NCBI GenBank assembly: GCA_017618715.1
Contig: JAFZTS010000026.1
Span: forward strand, 43,693-107,692
DNA: 64,000 nt
Origin: Bacteroidales bacterium
GTDB lineage: Bacteria > Bacteroidota > Bacteroidia > Bacteroidales > UBA3663
Reading direction: 5' to 3'
Positions within the stretch are counted from its first letter, which is position 1, and each line of letters starts with the position of its first letter. Positions 1 to 11,157 of this stretch are shown piece after piece. The position numbers and the translations under genes are program-made. Below the pieces are notes generated by a model. It had not been told where the DNA came from and did not search any database. It worked only from the letters and a program-made list of their open reading frames with translations.

Positions 1-2945
<2,945 letters not shown>

Positions 2946-2961
2946 CTAAAAAGAAATATTT

Positions 2962-4179
2962 TTAGGCGAACAGATCCTTCCATTCGTAGCTGCCCGGCTT
3001 GATGGTCAGATGCGTGGATGTGGCATCGAGGCACTGCATCCTGACGATGCCCGGGCCGATGACATTGGTGATGTGGAATCGTGACCACGCGAGGGCCTTG
3101 ATGGCAGAATGGGCGGTAGCTCCGCCTTCGATGATAAGCTCGGACAGATTGGTGGATTTGGCGATGCGCTGAGTCATGTCGCCGGTTACCTGGCGCAGGG
3201 CCAAGGCTCCTTCGCGCGTGCCTGAACTTGGATAAGGAAGAGTCAGGATGAATGAGGCGGTCTTGCCTGCCACGACCTGTGTCTGTTTGAGACGTCCCGT
3301 CCATTTGTCGGCTGCATCCTTCGGGGTGATCTTGAGTTTTGTCACATTGTCGAAGACATCACGCGGCATGGGGATGCTGGCCATGTTGTGGCGGCGTACG
3401 TAGGGTTGTGTACTGAGGTCGATGCTCTGTGTGCTGCCGCAAACGATAAGGGCTGTGCCTTTCTCGCTGAGACCATGGAAAGACTTGGCACGCGAAGGTT
3501 TGCGGCCCAGTTCCTCAAGGAATGCGCAGAAAAGGTCGGCAGCTCCCGCAAGAAGGGTGGGGATGCGATTGTTGAGCGCCATCTTCACCGTGCGGTGTAC
3601 ATCCTGTATGTCTTCGGCATCGCAGATGCGGAGGCGGCTACCGGGCATAACATCGATGGCGGCAGCCACATTGGCAGTCGTGGCCGGGAATTCGGGATCA
3701 CGGCTGAAGTCGGTCTGGTCAATCGGCAAACCATTGACGAAATACCGTCCGCCACGGATGGTTCGACCCATGCTTGGGTTGGCTGGCATGTACATCACCT
3801 GCTCATAGCGAGACTCCTCGATGAGAGCCCGCAACTCGAGGTGAACATGTCCGCGAAGAGCAGAATCGGTCTTCTTGAAAAGGTGAAGCACATCGTCCTG
3901 TTTGGCCATAGACTGGGCACGCTTCAGGGGTGTCATGGCAGCATAGCGAGCCTCGGTCAATTTGGGCAATCCCACTTTGATGGCTTGGCAGATGCGATGG
4001 GTTTCACTCACAGCTTCCTGCTCGGTCATGGATCGGGTGTCGGTAGCTATAACAATCAAGTCGCTGACAGGCAGGTCGTCAGCAACGTCGATAAGTAATG
4101 AGGTAGATAAACCGTAGGAGTGACCAATGCCAGCAATCTCAGCAGCACCTGTCAGGTCATCAGCAATTACAATTATCAT
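2962..4179 (-). CDS. DUF1537 four-carbon acid sugar kinase (OtnK/DtnK-like)
   Basis: A 405-residue cytoplasmic protein with the DUF1537 N-terminal start (VIADDLTGAAEIAG, residues 4-17) and the family's C-terminal nucleotide-binding half (EGGATAHSAIKAL, then the closing GxxxG-type region). Known members phosphorylate D-threonate, L-threonate or D-erythronate at C4. The gene is 37 bp downstream of a pdxA homologue. In the characterised D-threonate pathway a DUF1537 kinase (DtnK) and PdxA2 act in sequence to give dihydroxyacetone phosphate. Gene order and common strand place it in the operon that starts with the DapA-like gene at 8969. The family is sure; the natural substrate is inferred from context. 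Confidence 0.9.
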   Translation of the reverse strand: MIIVIADDLTGAAEIAGIGHSYGLSTSLLIDVADDLPVSDLIVIATDTRSMTEQEAVSETHRICQAIKVGLPKLTEARYAAMTPLKRAQSMAKQDDVLHLFKKTDSALRGHVHLELRALIEESRYEQVMYMPANPSMGRTIRGGRYFVNGLPIDQTDFSRDPEFPATTANVAAAIDVMPGSRLRICDAEDIQDVHRTVKMALNNRIPTLLAGAADLFCAFLEELGRKPSRAKSFHGLSEKGTALIVCGSTQSIDLSTQPYVRRHNMASIPMPRDVFDNVTKLKITPKDAADKWTGRLKQTQVVAGKTASFILTLPYPSSGTREGALALRQVTGDMTQRIAKSTNLSELIIEGGATAHSAIKALAWSRFHITNVIGPGIVRMQCLDATSTHLTIKPGSYEWKDLFA

Positions 4180-4216
4180 AATATTGGATATTTTGTTTCA
4201 GTCGAACTATTCTTAA

Positions 4217-5254
4217 TTAGTTATTGTGTTCCAAGCGATAGATGGCCATGCGGGTAGCATAATCGATGCTGCTCAGCAGGGCTTCTTCGGCAGCGATTCC
4301 CTTGCCAGCCACGTCGAAGGCTGTACCATGATCGACGGAAACGCGGATGATAGGGAGTCCCAATGTGATGTTAACGCCCTTTTGCGGCAGCATCTTGCCC
4401 GTCACGGGGTCCCAATTGAAGCCCAAGACCTTGAGCGGGATGTGCCCTTGGTCGTGATATTGTGCCACAACGCCATCGTATTTGCCGGATTTGGCTTTGG
4501 CGAAGATGGAGTCGGGAGGGATAGGTCCTTCGACGTTGAAGCCGCGCTGTTGCAATTCCTCGACGGCCGGGATAATCTCCTGGGCTTCTTCCCAACCGAA
4601 GAGCCCGTTCTCGGAGCAATGAGGGTTGAGACCGGCGATGCCGATGCGGGGATTGGCGATGCCGAACTGCCGACAGGCGTCGTAGATGAGTTCGGTGACT
4701 TCGATGATACGTGCTTTTTTGCAGAGGTCGCAAGCCTTGCGGAGGGAGACGTGGGTGGAGACATGGATGACGCGCAAAGGACCATCGGCAAGGAGCATGG
4801 CATATTTCTTGGTGCCGGTGAAGGTGGCGTAGATTTCGGTGTGTCCGTCGTAATTGTGACCAGCCTTGTGAAGGGCTTCCTTGTTGAGGGGCGCGGTGCA
4901 GGTTCCATCCACTTCGTTCGCCATCGCCAGATCGATGGCTTTCTTGACATATTGGAAGGCCGCATTGCCACATTGCACTTGCACTTTGCCCCATTCGAAG
5001 GTGTCGAGGTCGATGAGGGCGAGATCATAGACATCGGCAACGCCTGGAGTGAACCTTGCTTCGTTCACGTCGTGGATGGCGTTGATCTTCATGTCGAGGC
5101 CCAGCAGGTCGATGGCCTTCTGCATGATGCCCGCATCGCCCACGATGAGGGGGCGACAGGTCTGGTAGATGTCGTGGTGTGACAAGGATCGTGCGCAGAT
5201 TTCGGGCCCGATGCCTGCGGGGTCACCCATGGTGATGGCTAATATCGGTTTCAT
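4217..5254 (-). CDS. pdxA2: PdxA-family 4-phospho-sugar-acid / 4-hydroxythreonine-4-phosphate dehydrogenase
   Basis: Starting at the ATG at 5254 the product is 345 residues (MKPILAITMGDPAGIGPE), the usual PdxA length and N-terminus. The three metal-binding histidines of PdxA are visible: H138 (DGHTE), H212 (NPHCSE) and H267 (YHDQGH), as is the SVDHGTAFD motif. Next to a DUF1537 kinase it is more likely PdxA2 (oxidation and decarboxylation of D-threonate 4-phosphate to DHAP) than the vitamin B6 enzyme, but this cannot be settled from sequence alone. The frame stays open upstream to a TTG at 5332 overlapping the previous stop. That extension would only add a repetitive NLENLE peptide encoded by a 9-bp repeat tract, so I take the ATG. 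Confidence 0.9.
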   Translation of the reverse strand: MKPILAITMGDPAGIGPEICARSLSHHDIYQTCRPLIVGDAGIMQKAIDLLGLDMKINAIHDVNEARFTPGVADVYDLALIDLDTFEWGKVQVQCGNAAFQYVKKAIDLAMANEVDGTCTAPLNKEALHKAGHNYDGHTEIYATFTGTKKYAMLLADGPLRVIHVSTHVSLRKACDLCKKARIIEVTELIYDACRQFGIANPRIGIAGLNPHCSENGLFGWEEAQEIIPAVEELQQRGFNVEGPIPPDSIFAKAKSGKYDGVVAQYHDQGHIPLKVLGFNWDPVTGKMLPQKGVNITLGLPIIRVSVDHGTAFDVAGKGIAAEEALLSSIDYATRMAIYRLEHNN

Positions 5255-5264
5255 ATTGGGGGGG

Positions 5265-5327
5265 CTCTCTAGATTCTCTAGGTTTTCTAGATTTTCTAGA
5301 TATTCTAGGTTTTCTAGGTTCTCTAGA
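5265..5327 (+). repeat. 9-bp tandem repeat tract B, between iron alcohol dehydrogenase and pdxA
   Basis: Seven 9-bp units carry a TCTAGA/TCTAGG core (ctctctaga, ttctctagg, ttttctaga twice, tattctagg, ttttctagg, ttctctaga). They fill almost the whole 74-bp spacer between two operon genes. On the reverse strand the tract has no stop and is in frame with pdxA, so readthrough from a TTG at 5332 would give an NLE-repeat N-terminus. The unit is the same type as the tract upstream of secA (50115-50159). Confidence 0.9.
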
Positions 5328-5328
5328 T

Positions 5329-6474
5329 TCAATAAAGCGAGTTATAGATGTCGGCAGCATCCTGGAGGGACACTGGACGCGGATTGTTGCGGAGCAGGCG
5401 TTGCTGCTTCATGGCAGCTTCGGCCATCTCGGGTACGGCGCTCTGAGGGATGCCAATCTCAGCGAGGGTCTGCGGGATGCCGCAGTCTCGCGAGAGCTGT
5501 TCGACGAACTCCACGCCACGCATCGCCGTTTCTTCGTCGGAGGCTCCAGGTTCGCAACCCAAGGCAAGAGCCACCTCGGCATATTTCTGGAGGTTGGCTT
5601 GCATGTTGAACTTCATCACCGTGGGAAGGAGCACGGCATTGGAGAGGCCGTGACTCTTGTGGAACATTCCTCCCACTGGATAGGCGAGGGCATGCACGGC
5701 TGCAGTGTTGACGGGACCCAATCCGAGGCCTCCGTACATCGAACCCAAGAGCATGGCTTCGCGTGCTTCGATGTCGTTCCCATCGGTGACGGCACGCTTC
5801 AGGTGACGCGAGATGAGTTGTATGCCGTAGCGTGCATACATATCGACGGCAGGATGTGCAAACTTGTTTGTATAAACCTCGATGCAATGTGTCAAGGCAT
5901 CCATGCCCGTGGCGGCAGTGACACGTGACGGCAAGCTGATGGTCAGGGCAGGGTCGAGGTACGCAACGTCGGCCAGCAGGTGGTCGGAGATGATGCCCTT
6001 CTTGCCGTTGTCGCTCTCGTCAAGCAGGATGGCATTGGGCGATACCTCGCTGCCAGTGCCGGCTGTGGTGGGCGCGCAGGCATACCATACGCCACGACGC
6101 TTCACAAAACCTATGCCGAAACACTCTTCGATGGTCTGTTCGGAGTGAAGGAAGGTCGCTACAAGTTTGGCGACATCCATCACCGAACCGCCACCGACAC
6201 CAAATACGGAGTCAGCTTCGAAATCCTGCGCTTCGGCGAAGATACGCTTGAAGTCGGCAACTGTTGGTTCGCGCAGGATCTGGGTTTCAACGAGCACCTT
6301 GACACCATTGGCGTTAAGCCGTTCGATGATGGGTTGCAGCATGGGCACGATGGGGTCGGCGGTAAGGAGCAAGAGATGGTTGAGCCCCATCTTGATATAG
6401 TCGTCGCAGAAGTGGTCCATGCAGCCTGTGCCGAACTCGATTCGCTTGGGTTGTTTCAGGATTATGGGTTCCAT
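5329..6474 (-). CDS. Iron-containing (group III) alcohol dehydrogenase
   Basis: A 381-residue protein with the family marks: NAD-binding GGGSVMDVAK at about 93-102, PTTAGTGSEVS at about 135-145, and metal-site segments GMDALTHCIE and HALAYPVGGMFHKSHG with the expected Asp and His ligands. Relatives such as FucO, glycerol dehydrogenase and butanol dehydrogenase interconvert aldehydes and alcohols with NAD(P)H. It starts 2 bp after the symporter stop, so the two are probably translated together. In this sugar-acid operon it may oxidise a polyol-type substrate or reduce an aldehyde released by the neighbouring aldolase. Family firm, substrate unknown. Confidence 0.92.
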   Translation of the reverse strand: MEPIILKQPKRIEFGTGCMDHFCDDYIKMGLNHLLLLTADPIVPMLQPIIERLNANGVKVLVETQILREPTVADFKRIFAEAQDFEADSVFGVGGGSVMDVAKLVATFLHSEQTIEECFGIGFVKRRGVWYACAPTTAGTGSEVSPNAILLDESDNGKKGIISDHLLADVAYLDPALTISLPSRVTAATGMDALTHCIEVYTNKFAHPAVDMYARYGIQLISRHLKRAVTDGNDIEAREAMLLGSMYGGLGLGPVNTAAVHALAYPVGGMFHKSHGLSNAVLLPTVMKFNMQANLQKYAEVALALGCEPGASDEETAMRGVEFVEQLSRDCGIPQTLAEIGIPQSAVPEMAEAAMKQQRLLRNNPRPVSLQDAADIYNSLY

Positions 6475-6476
6475 AT

Positions 6477-8057
6477 TTAATTAGCTTTTCGATTCTTGAG
6501 GAAGCCGTAGATGGTGAGGCTGTCGTTGGCCTTGTCGCTCGGGAAGAGGAACGAAGCCAGATAGCCCACCACAAGGACGATGAGGTGGCTATAGACACCC
6601 AGCATGTACTTCGAGTGGGTGAAGTTCCAAGCGCCCAAGTCTATCAAAGCAGACTTGGAACCATCGGGCATCTTCATGGGCGAAGTCAGGGTAGCGTAGG
6701 CCGTGAAGAGGATGCAGGCGATGAGACCGACATAGAGACCTTTCTTGTTCGCACGTCTGCTGAACAGACCCAGAAGGAAAATGCCCACAATGCCCGCCGA
6801 GAAGATGGCGTAGAACGCGAAGATCGTTTCAAGTACCGAACCACCGTTGGTCTGTATGTAAGCGATGGCGATGGCGATTACTCCAAGACTGGCGATGACC
6901 ACAGCCCAGCGTCCTGCGTTGAGTTTCTGTCGGTCGCTCATGTTGGGGCGCAGTTTCACAAGGTAGTCCTGTACAGCGATGGCAGAGATGCAGTTGAGGT
7001 CGGAGTCAAGCGACGAAATGGCGGCTGCTGCAATGGCTGCAATAATGAGACCGCGTATGCCGAGGGGCAATTGCGTCGAGATGAAATGGGGGAAAACAGC
7101 ATCTGCCTTCAACAATTGGGAACCTGTCTCAGGGTCAATGACAGCGGGATCGGGCGACAATTGGTAATATGCCCAGAGCAAAGAACCTACAAGCATGAAC
7201 ATGGTCCAGACGGGCACGGAGAGAGACACGCCAATGAATGCTGCCTTCTTGGCCTCGTGGTCGTTCTTGGCGGTCAGGTAACGTTGAACGATGGTTTGGT
7301 CGGTACCGTACTTCTGGAGGGCATAGAAGATGCCATTGAATACCATCACCCAGAATGTTGTTTCGACAAAATTCCATTCGTAGGGACCCACATCTATCTT
7401 GCCGGCATTCCACGCTGTGTCAACAATCTCACTCGGGCCATAGGGCGTCCCCACACCGAAAAGGAGGAAGGTGATGCAAAGAAGACCACCGCCGATAAGC
7501 AGGAACCCCTGTACAACGTCCATCCAGATGATGGCCTCCATGCCTCCCAGGAGGGTGAGTATGATGATGGCCAAAGCCAGAACAGCCACGACAAGGTAAA
7601 TGTTGACGTTCATGAAGGCAGCCAAAGCCATCGATACCAAATAGAATACCGACCCCATCTTTGTGAAGTGGGTCAGCACAAAAGCGATGGAACTGTAGTA
7701 ACGAGCCCCTGCACCGAAACGTCGCTCGAAGTATTCGTAGGTCGATAGTTTGATGATAGAGCGGTAGAGCGGTACGATGATGCCGATGAGCGCAAGGAGG
7801 ACGATGGGAACCATGAGACCCTGTACCAGCAGTACCCAGTTGCTGCTATAGGCTGCACCCGGATAAGCCAGAAAGGTGACACTTGAAATCAGTGTGGCAA
7901 AGATCGAAATGCCTACCGCCCATGCAGGAACGCGTCCGCTACCCTTGAAGTAGGTCGAACTATCCTTCTGCCTATGGGCAAAGTAGAAACCCATGACAAT
8001 GGCAAGCAGGATACTTGCAATGACGATAAAGTAATCAAACCAGTGGAGTCCCATCAA
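6477..8057 (-). CDS. Sodium:solute symporter (SSS family)
   Basis: A 526-residue inner-membrane protein with roughly 13 hydrophobic segments and an N-terminus typical of the SLC5/SSS family (WFDYFIVIASILLAIVMGFYFAHR, then an FKGSGRVPAWAVGISIFATLISSVTFLAYPG-type region). Members take up sugars, sugar acids, sialic acid or amino acids with sodium. It lies 9 bp after the DapA-like gene and 2 bp before the alcohol dehydrogenase, so it is presumably the importer for the operon's substrate. An upstream in-frame ATG pair (MMGL) leaves one codon of start ambiguity. The specific solute cannot be read from the sequence. Confidence 0.92.
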   Translation of the reverse strand: MMGLHWFDYFIVIASILLAIVMGFYFAHRQKDSSTYFKGSGRVPAWAVGISIFATLISSVTFLAYPGAAYSSNWVLLVQGLMVPIVLLALIGIIVPLYRSIIKLSTYEYFERRFGAGARYYSSIAFVLTHFTKMGSVFYLVSMALAAFMNVNIYLVVAVLALAIIILTLLGGMEAIIWMDVVQGFLLIGGGLLCITFLLFGVGTPYGPSEIVDTAWNAGKIDVGPYEWNFVETTFWVMVFNGIFYALQKYGTDQTIVQRYLTAKNDHEAKKAAFIGVSLSVPVWTMFMLVGSLLWAYYQLSPDPAVIDPETGSQLLKADAVFPHFISTQLPLGIRGLIIAAIAAAAISSLDSDLNCISAIAVQDYLVKLRPNMSDRQKLNAGRWAVVIASLGVIAIAIAYIQTNGGSVLETIFAFYAIFSAGIVGIFLLGLFSRRANKKGLYVGLIACILFTAYATLTSPMKMPDGSKSALIDLGAWNFTHSKYMLGVYSHLIVLVVGYLASFLFPSDKANDSLTIYGFLKNRKAN

Positions 8058-8066
8058 TATCCCATT

Positions 8067-8969
8067 TTAATAATGCACTACAACGCGTGCTTTCATGGCT
8101 ATTTCCTTTTCCTCGTCTTCACTCAGTCGGGTGAGTGGCGGGAACACATCGGGAGTGCAAAGGCCATCGGTTTGCATCATCACCTTGAGGGCGGTGAGCG
8201 ACTGGCCCAAAGTACGTCCGGCCTGATAGATTTTCGCAATATCGTTGGTGTTCACTTGCAACTGCTGTGCTGTAGCGAGATCTCCTGAGATTGCCGACTC
8301 ATAGAGCTTTCGGAACATGCCAGGAGTGAAATTGCCTGTGGAAGGTACGATGCCATCTCCACCCAACGAGAGAGAATAGAATGATTGTGCGGCCCAACCG
8401 CAGAAATAACTGAAATCCTCGCGATGCTGGGCAAATTCGATACAAAGCTGCATGCGTTCAAGGTCACGCTCCGAGTCTTTGAGTCCCACGATGTTGGGAT
8501 GGTCTGCCAGCCGTTTGATGACATCTATGGGGATGCTCATGTGGGTGGTGGCGTAGATGTTGTAGAGCATCACGGGCACCTTCGAATAGTCGGCCAACTG
8601 GCGATAATAGTTTTCCATCTGATCGGGAGTCAAAGCATAATAGCAGGGAAGCGTCGCCACAATGACATCTGCACCGAGAGCCGTAAATGCATCCACCTGT
8701 GCACGCTGTTCGGCGATGCAGTTGCCTGTTAGACCTGCATAGACCGTTATCTGTCCGCCAGCCGCCTTGACCGCTGTTTCGACCAGCAGTCGTGCGTCAG
8801 CCTGGCTCACCGAATTGCCTTCACCGGTGGTGCCCATCAGCAATGGGCTGACATTGTTTTTGACGAAGCTGTCGATGATTCGTTTGACAGCAGCAGTGTC
8901 AAGTTTGCCATCGGAGGTTACGGGTGTGACCATAGGGACAACCACGCCACAGTATTTCTTTGTACTCAT
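8067..8969 (-). CDS. DapA/NanA-family aldolase or dehydratase, first gene of sugar-acid operon
   Basis: A 300-residue class I aldolase of the dihydrodipicolinate synthase superfamily. GTTGEG (residues 46-51), Tyr136 in MLYNI and Schiff-base Lys164 in VGLKDS occupy the classical positions. The family includes DapA, N-acetylneuraminate lyase, KDG aldolase and keto-deoxy sugar-acid dehydratases. Clustering with an SSS importer, an alcohol dehydrogenase, PdxA2 and a DUF1537 kinase argues for a catabolic sugar-acid lyase rather than lysine biosynthesis. A good promoter sits at 9091-9122, so this is the first gene of a six-gene reverse-strand operon. Family certain; reaction inferred. Confidence 0.88.
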   Translation of the reverse strand: MSTKKYCGVVVPMVTPVTSDGKLDTAAVKRIIDSFVKNNVSPLLMGTTGEGNSVSQADARLLVETAVKAAGGQITVYAGLTGNCIAEQRAQVDAFTALGADVIVATLPCYYALTPDQMENYYRQLADYSKVPVMLYNIYATTHMSIPIDVIKRLADHPNIVGLKDSERDLERMQLCIEFAQHREDFSYFCGWAAQSFYSLSLGGDGIVPSTGNFTPGMFRKLYESAISGDLATAQQLQVNTNDIAKIYQAGRTLGQSLTALKVMMQTDGLCTPDVFPPLTRLSEDEEKEIAMKARVVVHY

Positions 8970-9090
8970 TCTTGGATTTTTTTATAATAATTGTCAATGA
9001 TGAATTGAGAATTCTGAATTTGCAATATCTAAAACCTTGATTCAACAATTTTTGTCAACTTGAGTCAACAAAAAAGGCACTTTTGCGGGG

Positions 9091-9122
9091 CAAAGATAGA
9101 GTTTTTATCTGATAATACCAAA
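9091..9122 (-). promoter_or_regulatory. Bacteroidota-type promoter for the sugar-acid operon
   Basis: On the reverse strand TTTG (9119-9122) is followed after exactly 20 bp by TATCTTTG (9091-9098), matching the Bacteroidota sigma-A consensus TTTG-N19-21-TAnnTTTG. The predicted start of transcription is about 115 bp upstream of the DapA-like gene. Confidence 0.75.
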
Positions 9123-9159
9123 TTTTTAAGCATTTTTTTTAAAAAAAATATTTCGTCGC

Positions 9160-9167
9160 TATCTTTG
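9160..9167 (+). promoter_or_regulatory. -7 box (TATCTTTG) directly before patatin gene
   Basis: TATCTTTG ends four bases before the ATG of the patatin-like gene, with an A/T tract upstream and no clear TTTG -33 element. If used, the transcript would begin at or next to the start codon, implying a leaderless message. Confidence 0.5.
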
Positions 9168-9171
9168 TGTC

Positions 9172-10056
9172 ATGAAAGGAACAAGAAATAACGGTATTGT
9201 GCTCGAAGGAGGAGGCTTGCGAGGCATGTTCACCTGCGGTGTGCTTGATGTCATGATGGACAATGGCATCACTTTTGATGGCGCTATCGGGGTGTCTGCA
9301 GGTGCTGCTTTCGGCGTCAATATCAAGTCGGGTCAGCGTGGACGTGCACTTCGCTACAATCTTCAGATGGCGGGCGACAAGCGCTATATGAGCCTACGCT
9401 CGCTAATATTCACAGGCAATTTGTTCAATGCGGAGTTTTGTTATCACACCGTGCCTTGTGAGATAGACATTTTCGACAAGGAGGCCTTCGCCCGCAACCC
9501 GATGGAATTCATTGCAGTTTGCACCGACGTGCAGACCGGAGAGCCTGTCTATCACGTCATGGATCATATCGACTACGATGAATTGGAATGGATACGCGCC
9601 TCAGCTTCCCTTCCCCTTGTGGCACAACCGGTGCATGTGGGCGGGTATGTGCTGCTTGACGGAGGGCTGACCGATTCCATCCCGCTTAAGTTCATGCAGG
9701 AACATGGTTATGTGCGAAATATTACGGTGCTGACGCAACCTTTGGGCTATCGAAAGACATTATCGAAGCACATGGGCCTGATAAAGTTCGTAACTCGGAA
9801 GTATCCCAAGGTGTATGAATGCCTTCTCCGTCGTCCCGATATGTACAACAGCCAGCTCGACTATGTGTTGAATGAAGCAGCACAGGGCAGGACGTTAATC
9901 ATCGCTCCACCCGAAAGACTCGATGTGGGGCGCGTGGAGATGAAACGGGAAAAATTGCAGAAAGTTTATGATGAAGGACGTAGGGTTTGTGAGACGATGT
10001 TGCCGGAGATCAGGGAGTATTTGGGACAATCGGAGTACTCGGAGTACTCGGAATGA
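9172..10056 (+). CDS. Patatin-like phospholipase
   Basis: A 294-residue protein with the patatin catalytic pattern: the oxyanion glycine loop LEGGGLRG (11-18), nucleophile Ser42 in GVSAG, and the dyad Asp163 in LDGGLTDS. No signal peptide is seen, so it is probably cytoplasmic or membrane-associated, acting as a lipid acyl hydrolase. It is transcribed alone and divergently from the sugar-acid operon. The last residues (QSEYSEYSE) and the stop codon are encoded by a 9-bp repeat tract, suggesting that the native C-terminus was replaced or extended. Substrate unknown. Confidence 0.9.
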   Translation: MKGTRNNGIVLEGGGLRGMFTCGVLDVMMDNGITFDGAIGVSAGAAFGVNIKSGQRGRALRYNLQMAGDKRYMSLRSLIFTGNLFNAEFCYHTVPCEIDIFDKEAFARNPMEFIAVCTDVQTGEPVYHVMDHIDYDELEWIRASASLPLVAQPVHVGGYVLLDGGLTDSIPLKFMQEHGYVRNITVLTQPLGYRKTLSKHMGLIKFVTRKYPKVYECLLRRPDMYNSQLDYVLNEAAQGRTLIIAPPERLDVGRVEMKREKLQKVYDEGRRVCETMLPEIREYLGQSEYSEYSE

Positions 10057-10110
10057 TCGGAGTCCTCGGAGTGCTCTGAATACTCTGAGTACTCTGATTA
10101 CTCAGAATCT
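10030..10110. repeat. 9-bp tandem repeat tract C bridging two convergent genes
   Basis: Nine consecutive 9-bp units (tcggagtac twice, tcggaatga, tcggagtcc, tcggagtgc, tctgaatac, tctgagtac, tctgattac, tcagaatct) join the patatin gene (plus) and the DUF4421 gene (minus). The patatin stop TGA lies in unit 3, and the reverse-strand TGA of the DUF4421 gene lies in unit 9. The units contain the palindrome GAGTACTC, so both transcripts end in self-complementary repeats. Confidence 0.9.
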
Positions 10111-11115
10111 TATTCCGTAGTAGATGCGTCCTTTCCAGTAGGTGTTTTGAATGGAGAATTCGTCGCTGTTTCCGACACGGTATGTTTGCAGGACTCCCAT
10201 GAGTCCGATGTAATAGTGTCCGCGTGAGTAGATGGCACCTACGCGGCTCAGGAAATAGAGCTGCGCGTTCTGGATGGGCAGACGGTTGCTGATGGTTTCT
10301 CCCGTGGTGGGATCTTTTTCGACTCGCAGGGTGTAGTTTTTCCAAATCATGAATGTGGGCTGCGCTGAGAAGTGCAGGAGCCAATGGTATTGGGTCACGT
10401 AATTGTAGGCATAACCTCCTCCTATTGCTGCGTGCCTCATGGTGATGCTCGGGTCGTTGGGCATGTTGTATTTCGTTTCACTGATTTTGCCCGAGAGCGA
10501 ACCATTGTAGAGTGTGGCGGCAGCTATCACGCTGCCTGCCGAACGCTTTTGGATCATTGTGTTGTTGAAGGCTGCGGGATAGGAAAACTTGCGTCCATTG
10601 AAGACAAAATAGGCGTTGACCGACATGCCGTAGAGACGTGTGCTTTCGATTTTTGCCCTTGAAGGCACCCGTCCAATCTTGATTTCGGTGTCGAAGTCGC
10701 TGATGTTGGTGAAGGTCACGTCGGCGCCCCACCAGTTGTTGTAGAAGTTGATGTTGTATTCCTGATCCGAGGTCTTGTGAAACAGGCGACGTGGGGCAAA
10801 CGAGATAGTTAGACCGATACCTTTGTAAGAAGCCGAGATGCCGATTGTAGAACGCAAGGCGGAGCTCATCCTGATCGTCATCATCTCATTGTCCTCCATC
10901 ATGTTGTGAATGTTCAGGTTGCTTCCGAAACCATCGTAACGTACCTTTGCAATCCAGTTCTGGCGGGGAAGTCTTACGAAGGCGGTGTCGGTATTTATCT
11001 TTTTTTGGCGTACGGTGAGCAGGCTATCCAGACGATGCCAGAACTGCGCCTCGGCGGGAACTGGGGCGCAGCAGATCGTAATGAGAATGATGAGAATTTT
11101 TCCTAATCCTTTCAT
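10102..11115 (-). CDS. DUF4421 family exported protein, probable outer-membrane barrel
   Basis: A 337-residue protein with a signal peptide (MKGLGKILIILITICCAPVPAEAQ) and a body of alternating aromatic and polar strands ending in GRIYYGIRF, the terminal aromatic expected of an outer-membrane beta-barrel. It resembles DUF4421 proteins, which are confined to Bacteroidota and have no assigned function. It lies 42 bp downstream of a HAD hydrolase gene on the same strand. Its stop codon falls inside a 9-bp repeat tract. Family call from the overall pattern; function unknown. Confidence 0.75.
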   Translation of the reverse strand: MKGLGKILIILITICCAPVPAEAQFWHRLDSLLTVRQKKINTDTAFVRLPRQNWIAKVRYDGFGSNLNIHNMMEDNEMMTIRMSSALRSTIGISASYKGIGLTISFAPRRLFHKTSDQEYNINFYNNWWGADVTFTNISDFDTEIKIGRVPSRAKIESTRLYGMSVNAYFVFNGRKFSYPAAFNNTMIQKRSAGSVIAAATLYNGSLSGKISETKYNMPNDPSITMRHAAIGGGYAYNYVTQYHWLLHFSAQPTFMIWKNYTLRVEKDPTTGETISNRLPIQNAQLYFLSRVGAIYSRGHYYIGLMGVLQTYRVGNSDEFSIQNTYWKGRIYYGIRF

Positions 11116-11157
11116 CGTTGTCCTTGTTCAGTCGTAACTTCGGCCTATGTGCCTAGA

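Noticed and set aside
4226..5182. A 318-codon plus-strand open frame opposite pdxA
   Set aside because: It is antisense to a gene with all PdxA metal ligands, and its composition is that of a mirror frame.
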